The translations under genes were made by a program, and so were the position numbers. A DNA stretch of 64,000 bases from Miscanthus floridulus (lineage: Eukaryota; Streptophyta; Magnoliopsida; Poales; Poaceae), in contig NC_089581.1 of assembly GCF_019320115.1 (NCBI RefSeq), positions 67,980,166-68,044,165 of the forward strand. The letters run 5' to 3'. Below, piece by piece: positions 21,850 through 32,488 of this stretch; the first letter of the stretch is position 1; each line of letters begins with the position of its first letter. Under the pieces are notes generated by a model, which worked only from the letters and a program-made list of their open reading frames with translations, was not told the DNA's origin and searched no databases.

Positions 21850-24800
21850 TGTAACACCCTGGTGTTATGCCAACATTTAGGCACTGCAAATCATGCATAT
21901 TGTGCATCATCAAGCATCCTAAGTATCCATGCCTAACTATCTAAATGATAACTAAAACCATGCTTCGAAACGTATGAAACATGCCCGTGAAACATGAATA
22001 TTGCATACACTTGTTTAGAGTTATTTTTGCCCTAATTATGCTTGCTAGGTTAGTAAAACATGTTTGGCTAGCATTGTAAATCATCTAGAATTATTTAGCA
22101 CAATTTTTGGAGCAAAGTTTATATTTAAATTATTGCCAAATTTTGCTTTAAAAATAATTCTTCAAAATTAGGGTTTTGAATTAATATTGAGTTTAATTTG
22201 GTAATTAAAAATCTATTTGGAATTTGACTTTGGTCATAAAAGCAAAGTTGTAGAGGATTAAATTCTAAGCAACTTGTATTTTTGAGCCATTTTCAAAAGA
22301 AGTCATTTTCTTGCTCAAAAGAGTATTTGAAAACTGATATTTGAAAATTACTTAAAAATAAAAATTGAAAAATGGTTTCTCTTCTTTCATGGGCCGCCGC
22401 CTCACTTCTGGCCCGCCAACCGAAGCCGGCCCAACGATTCCCGTGCGCCGCCCCCTTCACCTCGGCCTAGCCCAACTCACGCGACGGCCCGCCTCCACGC
22501 TGCTCCCCTGCTCCCGCTCGCTGTTCGCCAGCGCACGCCGCGTCCTGACCAGCGCCAGAGCGCGCTTGCCGCGTGGCCGCCATGCACCAGCGATGTACAG
22601 CACCGGGTGCACCCAGCCTTTTTGTCGGCTGGTTTTGAAAAGGAATTAAGAAATGAATTTTTAGATTTCTGTTAAATACTTTGGAAAATGTTTGTGTACT
22701 CATTTTGACTCCAAATTTGTTGAAACAAATTTTGCTAGGTTCCTTGTCACTAGATCTACATGATAAAAATATTGCATGTCATTTGTGAGATACTTTTCTG
22801 TAGAGCTTTAATTAATTCTTGATATTGATGATATCTTGAAAAATGGTTAATAAATCCTATAAGTATAAAAAAAATATGATTCCAAGTGTGTTATTCTTCT
22901 TGTGTAATGTACTTCCTAGGAAAAATATATGCCATGCATGTCCTGTAGAAAAATTGTGAGATGTAGTTCAAGTGCCTTTAATGGCTGGTTTTTGTTATTT
23001 TTGCTAGAGAGCAAAATTTGTATAAAACATGCATGTGATAATTTTTGTATAGTGATTGTATGCTATGAAGATCATGGGAAAAATACTAAATCTGTTGTTT
23101 GACACTTTTCATAATACAAAGTATTTTCACATTCATAATTAGGTCCAAGCTTGTCATTTTTGTGTAGGCTATTCCACTTATCCAAATGCCATAAAAATCT
23201 GATGGTAGACTACTTAGGGTAGTACTATGCTATGATAATTTTCTAAGATTTTTATAAGCAATAAAAATAGATGTTGTTGTTCAAACCTATTATTAATTAG
23301 GGTTTAATCAAGTGTTGCTTTATGTATGATTAAGAAATTAGTGAAGCTTTGGTGTATCTTTGAAGCATTTAATGAGATGTGTTGACTTAGCATATTAGTA
23401 GTAGAAGAGAATGCAGTAGATGACATGTGCTTATAGTATATGTTCTTGGATGATGTTGACTACCTTGCATTCAAGCATATCCATTGTGTTCATTTCATCC
23501 GATGCACTTTTTGCATAAGCACTTACGCACATGCATCATACAGGATCACAAACTGAGAGCCCAGTCATCATACCCGAGGAGCCCAAGGAACAGCTCGAGG
23601 TGCAGCCGCAAGAAGTGATCGAAGCCGACGAGAAGGATGTTGAGGAACTTCCAGAGTGCCTCGATCACCGCCCGAGCTCCTTTGAGAGAGGCAAGCCCCG
23701 GAGCATTTTCTCCCCGATTTGCAATTATTAATTAAATACTTTACTTTAATTGATGCATTACGTTCAGGAGTTGTTTGCAACCGTTGCTGCATTATACCTT
23801 GTCTACCTTTGTTATACTATATACTTGTTACCCTGGTATCCGCAGTCGAGTCAATGCTTAGCTGGCTTCGACCGGTAGAAGTCGAGTGATTTCCTATCAC
23901 TTGCGAGCTATAGGTGGTTACCTGGATCTGCTTGGATAACTATGTAGTCATGGTATAACTAAGTGTTGAATGAAGTTGAGACCAGACGGAGACTTACAGA
24001 GTTTTGGACTATAGTGCTTTTCGTCTGTGTCGATTAAGGACCGACCGTTGTTGGGCCTCGAGTCATGTTGAACGCATGCCTTACATTTAGCTGGCTGAAT
24101 AAAGTACCTTTCGACTGTGAAGCTGGGAGATTATTTGGGCCGAGTAGATTGCCCGCAGCGCACTATGCCAGAGCAGGTGTGGTAGGACACGGGGGCGAGA
24201 TGATAAGACCAAAGTGTAGTCGGTCGGCCCCTGGGTACATGTGGTTCCTGGCAAACTCAAGATTCCTAGATAGTTGACTCGGTGACCAATACCTCACTTT
24301 AGCGGGTGAGTGAGGTTTGTGTAAGGAATAAATCACTAGCTGGTTAGGAATCGATTCAAATCGCCATCGCTCCTGGATAGTGAGCACTTGACTTGAGTGA
24401 CTTCATCATAGTAATGTTGATGGAACACTTGGATAGTTATAATGAATATGACATTATGGAAGTTGTTAATGATCATTGGTTATCATTATTTGCTTAATAA
24501 TTTGCTTGCTCTAGTATAGGTGCAAATATAGTTGACAGGTTAATAATAATTAACTTGACAATAATGCTTTTGGAAAGGTTCTTGAAATGCTAAAAATGCC
24601 TCTTTTGCAAATGAGTTAGCTACCCTACTATAAAGCCCTTCATAATCCTTGGTGTCATCTTATTTTTGGTTATGTCGGGTAAGTCTAGCTGAGTACCTTC
24701 TCATACTCAGGGTTTTATTCTCACTTGTTGCAGATGGGCAGATGTATTACGACTACTGTATCAACTGCCTTTATCCTACAATGGGTGATGCTTAGGACCA

Positions 24801-25159
24801 TGGGCATGGTCATTCCTTATGTCTCGTCTGATGCTTTTGTTGGAGATGATCATTAGCTGGCATTGTATTTGAACTTCGTGTGAGTGTGTGTGGTTTTGAA
24901 CAAATGGCTTCCGCTACTTTTATTTGAACTCATTTTGTAATAACTATGTTTAAACTCTGATGTATCTGCAATGCAAACTTTTATATAATATGTGATGGTA
25001 ACCACTAAACTTATTACGATCTTGGCTGGGATGTGAGTTGGTTTGAAATCCTTCGTGATTTCATGGACTACCGGGTTATACGGATTAAGGTTGCTAAATC
25101 GTCTGCTCTAGCGGATGATTTTCTTACTTAATTTCGTATAATTGGTCGGTTCTGTTATA
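21850..25159 (+). repeat. Tekay 3' LTR (3310 bp)
   Basis: It begins TGTAACACCCTGG and ends TTCTGTTATA before the duplication GTAGG. Relative to the 5' LTR it lacks about 693 bp (junction near 22597) and carries about 243 bp (23774-24016) that the 5' LTR lost. No host gene inside. Confidence 0.9.
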
Positions 25160-25300
25160 GTAGGTGGCTTGCATTTTTAGTAGGCTAGTGCAACACTGGC
25201 TTCACCTCATAATTGTCTAACCTATTTGTTAAGTGTTGTTGTAGAAATTTTTTAATAGGCTATTCACCCCCCCCTCTAGCCATTAGGACCTTTCACTAGT

Positions 25301-27040
25301 GTAGTCCGGTGGTATCTTATTATTGTGGTGTAAGCCATTGGGAGGATGTGTCACACCCGTTGCCACCTCCATCATAGTGTTCTACTAGCCATTGAGAAAC
25401 ACCAAGGTGCAACTAGTTGGTTCTCGTATGCAATCAACGGGGGTTGTGGCTGCAGTGGAACCTTGGTTGCTAGGAACTTTCGAAGGGCGACCAACTAATG
25501 CCATTTTTCTCAACGGCGTCACTAATATCTGTGGCTCCATAGACAGTCCTTGCTCCTCTAGCGCCTTTGCAACTAGAGCCTTCACTTGGAGCTCAAGATT
25601 AGTCTCCTGGTCTCTGCCATGTTTTTTGTACATGTGCCTGTCCTCTTCGAATCCTTGCTTCTAGGTCATCCTTTTCCCTAGCCCCTTGTGCGGCCTGTGT
25701 GCTCCTTGTTTCCCAAGCCAATGCTAAGCTTGTCCCTCTCTCTGGAAGGATTGAATAAGCCCTTCTCATTGTCTTTAGGATATTTCAGTATCCTTAATAC
25801 TGCCTCTTAGGTCTCCAGGTTATCAAACTTAAGATTACCGCCGGATGATTCTATACTCCTTGCATATAGCCAATTCCTTGAGCATACCTTTAAATTTGTC
25901 ACATCGATATTCCCAGTAGCTATGGCCTCTTCGTCCATCTTCCTAAACTGCTCTTCCTTAGTATAGTAGCCACCAGGGCCTAGATGGTGGTGGTGTTTGT
26001 TCCTCTTTGCCAGCTCGGTGTTACGAGCATTGAGCTCCAATGCCTCTGGCGAAGTCTTTTGAGCCACGAGCTCCTCCCAATGACTAGGAGTTATTTTACC
26101 GAACTTGTTGAAGGGAGTTAACCCCTTTTGGATATACTTCGTGTTGAGCTCTGACCTCCAACATCAAAATGACTCTCCCATCATCTTGAAAGCATTTTTA
26201 ACCAGTTCTTGCTTACCCTCTAGAAATTTAAAATTGAGCTTCAGCTGCCTATCCCATAGTTCATTCTTTTTGTTCTCTGGTACCTCTTTCCAGTTAGGGA
26301 TTGCTGGGTTCAATTTATCTCTCACTAGGGCCCCTATCGCATTACAGAATTGTCCTCTTAATTCCTTCTGCTCAAGGATCTCTCCTGCTGGCCTAACCTT
26401 CATTATCACATAGCATGCCTTATCTAGATATAGATTTCCTTTTCTATCCCCTCGTTTCCTCTTAGGCTTGGTAGTCGTGGTTGTGTCTTGAGGTTGTGGA
26501 GCAGAGGCATTGTGATCCATCTCTGTGGCTGTTGCATCTGCTCTCCTTTCCTCTACTCCATCTTTTCCAGCGAGATGTCACGGACGTCGACATCATCTTT
26601 TCTGAGTTTTAGGAGGGACCTGTATATACGATAGGTCAAAGTGTTAGCAGATGTAACACAGCCAAAGCTTTAGCAAAATTTACAAGCTAAGGCTTTTTCC
26701 CTACCTCCTCGTTTGGGTCAAAATCCTTATTCAAATCTTCCTCCGTTGGCCTCCTTCTAGCTTCATGTGGGAAAGGATCCTCTAGACTTACATATCCCTC
26801 TTCTGAGTCCTGATCATCATCATCATCAACTTCTTCGCCTTCAGCAGCCTCTCCTACTCTTCCTTCTCCTCCCCCTTCCTCCTCGTCACACTACTCCTGA
26901 GTAAGCATCACTTCTAGATCCTTTTATATCTTGTTATTGAACTGCTCCTGAGTAAGCTGGTCCTCTAGTGCTTGCTCCTCATAGGTTGGCTGCTCATCAT
27001 GCTCGAGGCATCGAGCTACACTATCTGGTGTCCACGACAT
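25301..27040 (-). pseudogene. CACTA second gene, N-terminal part
   Basis: On the minus strand a start at 27040 gives MSWTPDSVARCLEHDEQPTYEEQ and an acidic exon, then an apparent intron near 26700-26600. From 26520 comes MDHNASAPQPQDTTTTTKPKRKRGDRKG with a basic patch. A conserved stretch follows (LDKACYVIMKVRPAGEIL, NPAIPNWKEVPENKKNELW, FKMMGESF), typical of grass CACTA second genes. Next come AQKTSPEALELNARNTELAKR (about 26065) and a coiled-coil segment (ELQVKALVAKALEEQGL, about 25590). The last bases before the solo LTR (IPPDYTR) join in frame to VEVHTVKPEF at about 2098. Two adjacent TAG codons follow VFLNG near 25384. It likely served as the element's accessory protein. Confidence 0.72.
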
Positions 27041-27514
27041 TATTTGCGCTTTATTCTAATAGATGCAAGAAAGTGTGCTTTAGGTACGCGAGAAGGTATA
27101 AGAAATCAAAAAGGTCTATAAACCAAAGTAGTCCTATAAAATAACAATATATAAAAAATGAGTAGTAGCAGTGGTAGAGGCATCAGAAACATGTCAATCA
27201 TCATTTGATCTTGAACTTGGAGCATCAAGGCATTATAACATAGAAGAGAGGAGAAGGTAATGTAGGGGTGGCTACTAATGATGCCAAGTTCCTCATAAGT
27301 TCTTCATCATCAGCTCATATTCCATATAATGTATGGACTTGGACAATTTCATCATTGACAAAATAAAGAAGAGGAGAGGAGAGGGGAGATTTGGCAAAAA
27401 AACCAACAACTGCTTAATAAACATAGAGCAGCAGCTGATGGCAAAAGATAGGACAACAAGTCCTGGGCGAGTCCTGGGAGATTTGGCAAAAAAAGCAATA
27501 GCAGCCAACAGTTA

Positions 27515-27969
27515 GTAGCTAGAAGTAGCAAGTAGTAGTAGTAAGTAGAAAGTAGTAGAGTAGAGTAAGTGTAGTAGTAGAGTGGTAGTATTAGAGTAAG
27601 AGTAGTAGCCACTTAGGAGTAGCAAGTAGTAGTAGTAAGTAGAAAGTAGTAGAGTAGAGTAAGTGTAGCAGTAGAGTGGTAGTAGTAGAGTAAGAGCAGC
27701 AACCACTTAGGAGTAGTAGTAGGAGCATCACTAAAAGAAGAGCAGCAGTAGGAGTAGCAAGTAGTGGGAGGAGTAGTAGTAAGAGGAGTAGTAGTAGGAG
27801 TAGTAAGAGGAGGAGTAGTAGGAGGATGAGGAATAGTAGGAGTAGTGGTAGGAGGAGGAGGAGGAGGAGGAGTAGCAGCAGCCACTACACACCAACAGTA
27901 TATAAGCAAAAAAAAATAGAGTAGTAGTAGGAGCAGGAGGAGTAGTGGTAGGAGTAGGAGTAGTAGTAA

Positions 27970-28062
<93 letters not shown>

Positions 28063-28350
28063 CAACAACCACTACACACCAGCATTATATAAGCAAAAAA
28101 ACAGAGAAAGAGTAGTAGTAGTAGTAGGAGTAGTAGTAGGAGTAGTGGTAGGAGGAGGAGGAGTAGTCCAAGAAAATATCACAAATATAGTTAACAGTAG
28201 AAACCGGCCAATGTGAAAACATAGGAAATCACTTACTACTATAAGCAAAAGGCAGAAATTAGTAGTAGTAGGATAGTAGTAGAAGTAGTAGTAGGAGCAG
28301 TAGTAGAAGTAGAAGTAGTAGTAGAAGTAGGAGGAGTATGAGTAAGAATT
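27515..28350. repeat. AGT/TAG trinucleotide microsatellite region
   Basis: The block is dominated by TAG/AGT repeats with GGA interruptions. The purest run lies at about 27965-28062 (over 30 uninterrupted units). A segment with TATAAGCAAAAA, followed by another repeat run, recurs near 27900 and 28087, so the array also grew by segmental duplication. Minus-frame ORFs of poly-Leu, poly-Thr and poly-Tyr are by-products of the repeat, not genes. It sits upstream of the CACTA second gene start, probably in its first intron. Confidence 0.92.
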
Positions 28351-29189
28351 AAGAAACACAAGATCAGATTCCATTACTAACAGCAACAAAATTACAAAGT
28401 TTTTTTTAAGAAAGGACCCAACCAGCCTCCCTATACCAATTGATAACCGGCACACAAACGAAATAAATAACAATGTTCTCATCAGACAGCAACACGTCTA
28501 TATTCTAGCAGTATGATATGTAAAATACTTCTCGCACATCAAACATTTAAGTCAATGCAATTTATTGTTTCCTTAAGGTTGCTGAAGCTGATACAACATG
28601 CTACTGCAACACTATTAATTCTTGATCATACTCTCAGATTTCAATGGCAAGTGGAGACTACTAACTATAGATTATTCCTATTCCATAAATAATGACCAAT
28701 TACTAAAGACAGTATACAACTTCTGGGCCCAAAACTATTACACCAATCTAGTGAATCTAGCACTTTAGAAAGCAAACCATAGATAACAAGGCATTTCAGC
28801 TTCCTATATAATAAAATACCCCAGTGCACATGCATTTAGCTACAAATTTCTAATGTAAGGGGCCACTTCCCAGTTCCCACGCATTGCCACCCAATTGAAA
28901 CCCCATGAAATTTCCAAACCTGATAAGATCGAATGCACCAAAAGTTCACAAGTGAAAAAACATAAATGCTGTGAGGTCAGGTTGTAGTGTAGGTGATGCA
29001 CAGTCACACACCCAAGATTATGTTAAAAAGGATGTACAAGTACAAGCAAAAAGAATGAGAATGGTAAACTTATATTCATATTCGAGTTTTGAAGGCAGAA
29101 TCACAACCATGATTAGGTTTTAGGCATCGTAGCCACAACGCCCAACTCAATACTTCTAGATTCTCGGAACTGTGATGTTTGGCAGAATA

Positions 29190-29335
29190 GGAAGCAATGA
29201 TATATAACCAATCACATGCAATGGCGCACACACACCATGTTAACACTTAACAGTCAACACTAAGTTTAATAAATCCGCTGCACATTAATCCCATTTATTT
29301 ATACTTGGAATTTGCTTTTAAGTAAATAAATAACC
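29190..29335 (+). repeat. Direct duplication, copy 1 (about 145 bp)
   Basis: The segment from GAAGCAATGATATATAACC to TTTAAGTAAATAAATAA recurs almost unchanged at 30094-30238, about 905 bp away in the same orientation. Confidence 0.85.
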
Positions 29336-30093
29336 TTATGCTGCATAATCTGTACGAGATCAAAGTACCACTAATTCAAAAAAAGGTAGTTGCAGCTAGC
29401 TTGAAAATATCGGGGGGGGCAAGCAGGCATATCTTAAAGGTTATATTGACGTATCAAAACTCAATGACATAAGACTAGTAAGGAAATTCGAGAGCACTGA
29501 AACATACTTCCTCTGACCCACTAATAATATGTACAACTCCAAATCTGGAAAGTACGGAAATCATAGAGAGTACCATGATGCAGATACTAGACCATAAGAA
29601 TGAACGATCCTCCATTAGAGACACCAGAATTCAGACCACGAGCATAACCAAAGCACATAAGCAAAGGTTTGGCTGCAAAATCCATGAACTAGCAGATAGC
29701 AAGCTGTTCAGTGAATGTGATGCAAAGGTGGTAGCCACCTAATTGTCCCCAATTAGCACATAAACTAGATTTGACAGTACACATAGACGCACACACATGA
29801 CACATGCATTAATCATCAGAAAAATAGGATCCTACAAAATCTAGGTCATCAGTCTTAGTCGATCTATATCTATAGGACTTGAGAAAAGCAACAATCACAA
29901 GGGCATTTCCGCTTGCACTGGAACCAAACACCACACCGCTCATGGTTTGAGCTACAAATTAACTTGATGCACGGAAGCACCATCCACATGTGGCCACCAC
30001 CTAATGGAAAACCCCACCAAAACCCCAATGAGATCGGACGAAGCTCAAATTTTAGAGGCGTAGACCCCTCCACGCGGCCCCAATCACCGGATA

Positions 30094-30238
30094 GAAGCAA
30101 CGATATATAACCAATCACATGCAATGGCGCACACACACCATGTTAACACTTAACAGTCAACACTAAGTTTTAATAAATCCACTGCACATTAATCCCATTT
30201 ATTTATACTTGGAATTTGCTTTTAAGTAAATAAATAAA
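30094..30238 (+). repeat. Direct duplication, copy 2 (about 145 bp)
   Basis: Near-identical to 29190-29335; differences include GCAACG for GCAATG and one extra T. The flanks differ on both sides. Confidence 0.85.
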
Positions 30239-30269
30239 CTATCACAAAGCCAACAAGGTTGATTAACAC

Positions 30270-30800
30270 ATGGTGGATCCGAATTACCTGTTAGGTGTAG
30301 GGGAAGCTATGGAGGAGCACAAATGCCGGTGGAGGTGTGCAGACACCGAAGAGCACGGGGAGCCAGGCCGCCCGCTGTTGGAGGTGTGGACACTAGGGAA
30401 GGAGTGCGGACGTCGAAGAGCTCGGGCACCGTGGCCGCTCACCGTGGGAGGGAGCATGGACGCCAACGCACCTTGGCCATGGGAGGGCGGGGAGTAGGCC
30501 CACAACACCTCAAGGTTAGAAATGAGGCAGCGATGGACTGGGTCATGGATGTAGACGGCATGGAGATGGGGAGGAGGTGGCGGCCGGGGGCTCTAAAACC
30601 CTAGCGCTGCTGGTTGAGGGCTCTAAAACCCTAGCCGCCGTGGAGATGGGGCGCGGGTGTTGAGAGAGGTCCGAGGGTACGGAGAGGGCCCGCGGGCATC
30701 GGGAGAGGTCCGGGAGGCGGCGGCGACGGGGCGCTGGGGAAAAAGTGGGCAGCCTGACGACGTCGGGAGGAAGAAGAGAGCGCCCAACACATTTCACCCG
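30270..30800 (-). other. GC-rich 5' exon/leader of the CACTA second gene
   Basis: A sharply bounded GC-rich block between AT-rich sequences. On the minus strand it lies just downstream of a TATA-like motif (30809-30818) and ends in a candidate splice donor near 30286. Both strands have open frames rich in Arg, Pro and Gly, as expected from base composition, so I do not call a protein. Confidence 0.4.
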
Positions 30801-30808
30801 TGCGCCCT

Positions 30809-30818
30809 TGTATTTATG
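30809..30818 (-). promoter_or_regulatory. TATA-like motif for the CACTA second gene
   Basis: CATAAATACA on the minus strand sits directly upstream of the GC-rich leader and next to the GGGGCGG repeats. Placement is plausible; there is no experimental support. Confidence 0.35.
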
Positions 30819-30831
30819 CTTAGGACAATTT

Positions 30832-30912
30832 CTAGGGGCGGTTCCTGATCCAGCCCCCCCCCCTACAAATGCATTTGTAGGGGCGGTTCCTGATCTAGCC
30901 GCCCCTACAAAT
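30832..30912. repeat. Internal copies of CACTA subterminal-type repeats
   Basis: TAGGGGCGGTTCCTGATCCA, TTTGTAGGGGCGGTTCCTGA and GCCGCCCCTACAAAT occur here in both orientations. They match the subterminal repeats at 49975-50210. In CACTA elements such motifs are where the element's own DNA-binding protein docks. Here they lie at an internal promoter, not at a terminus. Confidence 0.75.
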
Positions 30913-31166
30913 ATTTTTTATTTTATTAAATTATTAATTCTGTATTTTTTATATCACAAAAACACAAAGTAATATAAAAACAATTGTATATATGCACAAA
31001 TATAATATTTTGTATTATTCTATATATGCAGAAATATATATAAAAACAGTTGTAGTCAAAACAATATAGAAAACAAAAAAAAACAAAAATTAAAAATTTG
31101 AAATTTTAAACTTCGACTACAATTTTATGACATTAAATGAAATAAAATAAAAATGTTGTAAACATA

Positions 31167-32239
31167 AAAGTTGTATAACTCATCAACATGTACAACTTTT
31201 ATTTTGGTCATCTTGTCATGTGACTTTGTTTGAATGATTCAAAATTTAAAATTCAAATAATTTCAACTTAAAATAATATTTTAAAAGAGTAAATGATTTT
31301 AGATAAAAAACTCATGAATACCAAAGTTGTAGAACTCATCAATATGTACAACTTTTATTTTGATCATATTTTCATTTGACTAAATTTGAATAGTTGAAAT
31401 TTTGAATTTCAGTAAATAACAACTTCAAATAAGATTTTGAAACCTTAAATGATTTCAACAATAAAAGTTGTGAACATAAAAGTTGTTGAACTCATCACTA
31501 TCTATAACTTTTATTTTGATGACTTCTTCATGTGATAAAGTATTGATAAACATTGTTCACAAATTCACGTATGACTCATAGTTTCTGAACTATATGAGAA
31601 ACATGTTGATTTGTGAACAATGTTTACTATCACTTTGTCAGATGAAGAAATGATCAAAATAAAAGTTGTAGATCTTGATGAGTTATACAACTTTAGTATT
31701 CATTACTTTTTTAGCTAAAATCATTTAATGGTTGAAAATCTCATTCGAACTTGTCATTTTTTTAATTTGAAAATTTGAAGTGCTCAAACTTTGTCAAATA
31801 AAAAGAATGACCAAATCAACACACTAACTTGATAGGGTATGATTTTAGAAAATTGTAGAAAAAATCATCACATTTGAAGTTAGTATGAGAGAGAAAGACT
31901 AGTTACAAATTTTACTCAAAGATTAAAAAAAAATCACAACTGTTCATGATTGATCAATGATGAACAAGTGTGATTTCTCTTTTTAATCTGTGGCTGAAAC
32001 TTGTAACTAGTTTTTCTCCCTCATACTAACTCCAAATGTGATGGTTTTTTTCTAAAATTTTCTAAAATCATACTCTATCATTTTAGTCTAGTCATATATC
32101 TTTGTCACTAATTTTGAACTATTTAAATTTTGAATTTAAGAAAATGATAGCTTCAAACCTGATTTTCAACCACTAAATGATTTTAGCTGTAAAGGTGATG
32201 AATATAAAAGTTGTATAACTCGTCAAGATCTCCTACTTT
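31167..32239. repeat. Five palindromic AAAGTTGT...ACAACTTT motifs
   Basis: Motifs of about 33 bp with AAAGTTGT at one end and ACAACTTT or a variant at the other occur at 31167-31199, 31323-31355, 31479-31511, 31662-31694 and 32207-32239. The first three are spaced about 156 bp with similar sequence between them, so this is a diverged tandem array, part of it inverted. There is no coding frame in this AT-rich stretch (30920-32480). Confidence 0.8.
31479..31694. repeat. Inverted repeat, about 90-bp arms
   Basis: The arm 31479-31568 pairs with 31604-31694, with a core AACATTGTTCACAAAT against ATTTGTGAACAATGTT. The loop is about 35 bp. The right arm overlaps the larger palindrome at 31631-32270. 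Confidence 0.8.
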
Positions 32240-32270
32240 TATTTTGGCCATTTCTTCATTTCATAAAGTG
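31631..32270. repeat. Large near-palindrome, about 320-bp arms
   Basis: The arms 31631-31953 and 31954-32270 are reverse complements with scattered mismatches and small indels, centred on TGATCA (31951-31956). The outer ends are CACTTTGTCA and TCATAAAGTG. Matching inner blocks include TATGATTTTAGAAAATT and AGTTAGTATGAG against their complements. A transcript through it would fold into a very long hairpin. Confidence 0.85.
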
Positions 32271-32488
32271 TTAAGTGATTTCATAAAGTTTTAGTAGTAA
32301 TAGAGTGGATGTTGAAATAGATTCATCTAGATGTTGGAAAGGGTAGTTTCACACACATGCATAAATGTAGTCTCACACACATATAAAAATATGTAGTATT
32401 ACACACATACATAAATATATAGTCTCACACGCATGTATAAATAAAGTCTTACAAACACACACTTACATAAACACTCCATGTTCAACAA

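Larger units (their letters stand above)
3907..25159 (+). mobile_element. Ty3/Gypsy chromovirus of Tekay/Del type, full length, nested
   Basis: LTRs at 3907-7665 and 21850-25159 begin TGTAACACCC and are flanked by the duplication GTAGG (3902-3906 and 25160-25164). A primer site follows the 5' LTR and a polypurine tract precedes the 3' LTR. The order is an extra ORF, gag, protease, RT, RNase H, integrase, then a C-terminal chromodomain, which is diagnostic of chromoviruses. Very long LTRs and this gag type match the Tekay/Del lineage. The coding region carries many stops plus one 1-bp frameshift. A CRM-like element interrupts the first ORF at 8893-16413. Confidence 0.9.
2104..25295 (+). mobile_element. 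Solo LTR (about 1.93 kb) inserted in the CACTA gene, split by the Tekay element
   Basis: The LTR begins TGAAAGCTCTAG at 2104 and ends GGACCTTTCA at 25295, so its ends form the inverted repeat TGAAAG/CTTTCA. It is flanked by the 5-bp duplication CTAGT (2099-2103 and 25296-25300). Only LTR sequence is present: 2104-3906 and 25165-25295. There is no primer site, ORF or second LTR, which is the signature of LTR-LTR recombination. The strand is set from the 3' end style CCCCCCTCTAG. From memory, such LTRs belong to grass Ty1/Copia SIRE/Maximus-type elements, but without an internal region the superfamily is uncertain. Confidence 0.8.
28351..30242 (-). other. Probable large intron or leader of the CACTA second gene
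   Basis: About 1.9 kb of AT-rich sequence with no convincing reading frame. A candidate splice donor (AACAGGTAATTC on the minus strand near 30286) and an acceptor (TTGCATCTATTAG near 27062) would remove this region together with the microsatellite. The only internal structure I see is a direct duplication of about 150 bp, listed separately. Confidence 0.4.

Noticed and set aside
27613..28482. Poly-Leu, poly-Thr and poly-Tyr ORFs on the minus strand
   Set aside because: They are translations of the AGT microsatellite in three frames.
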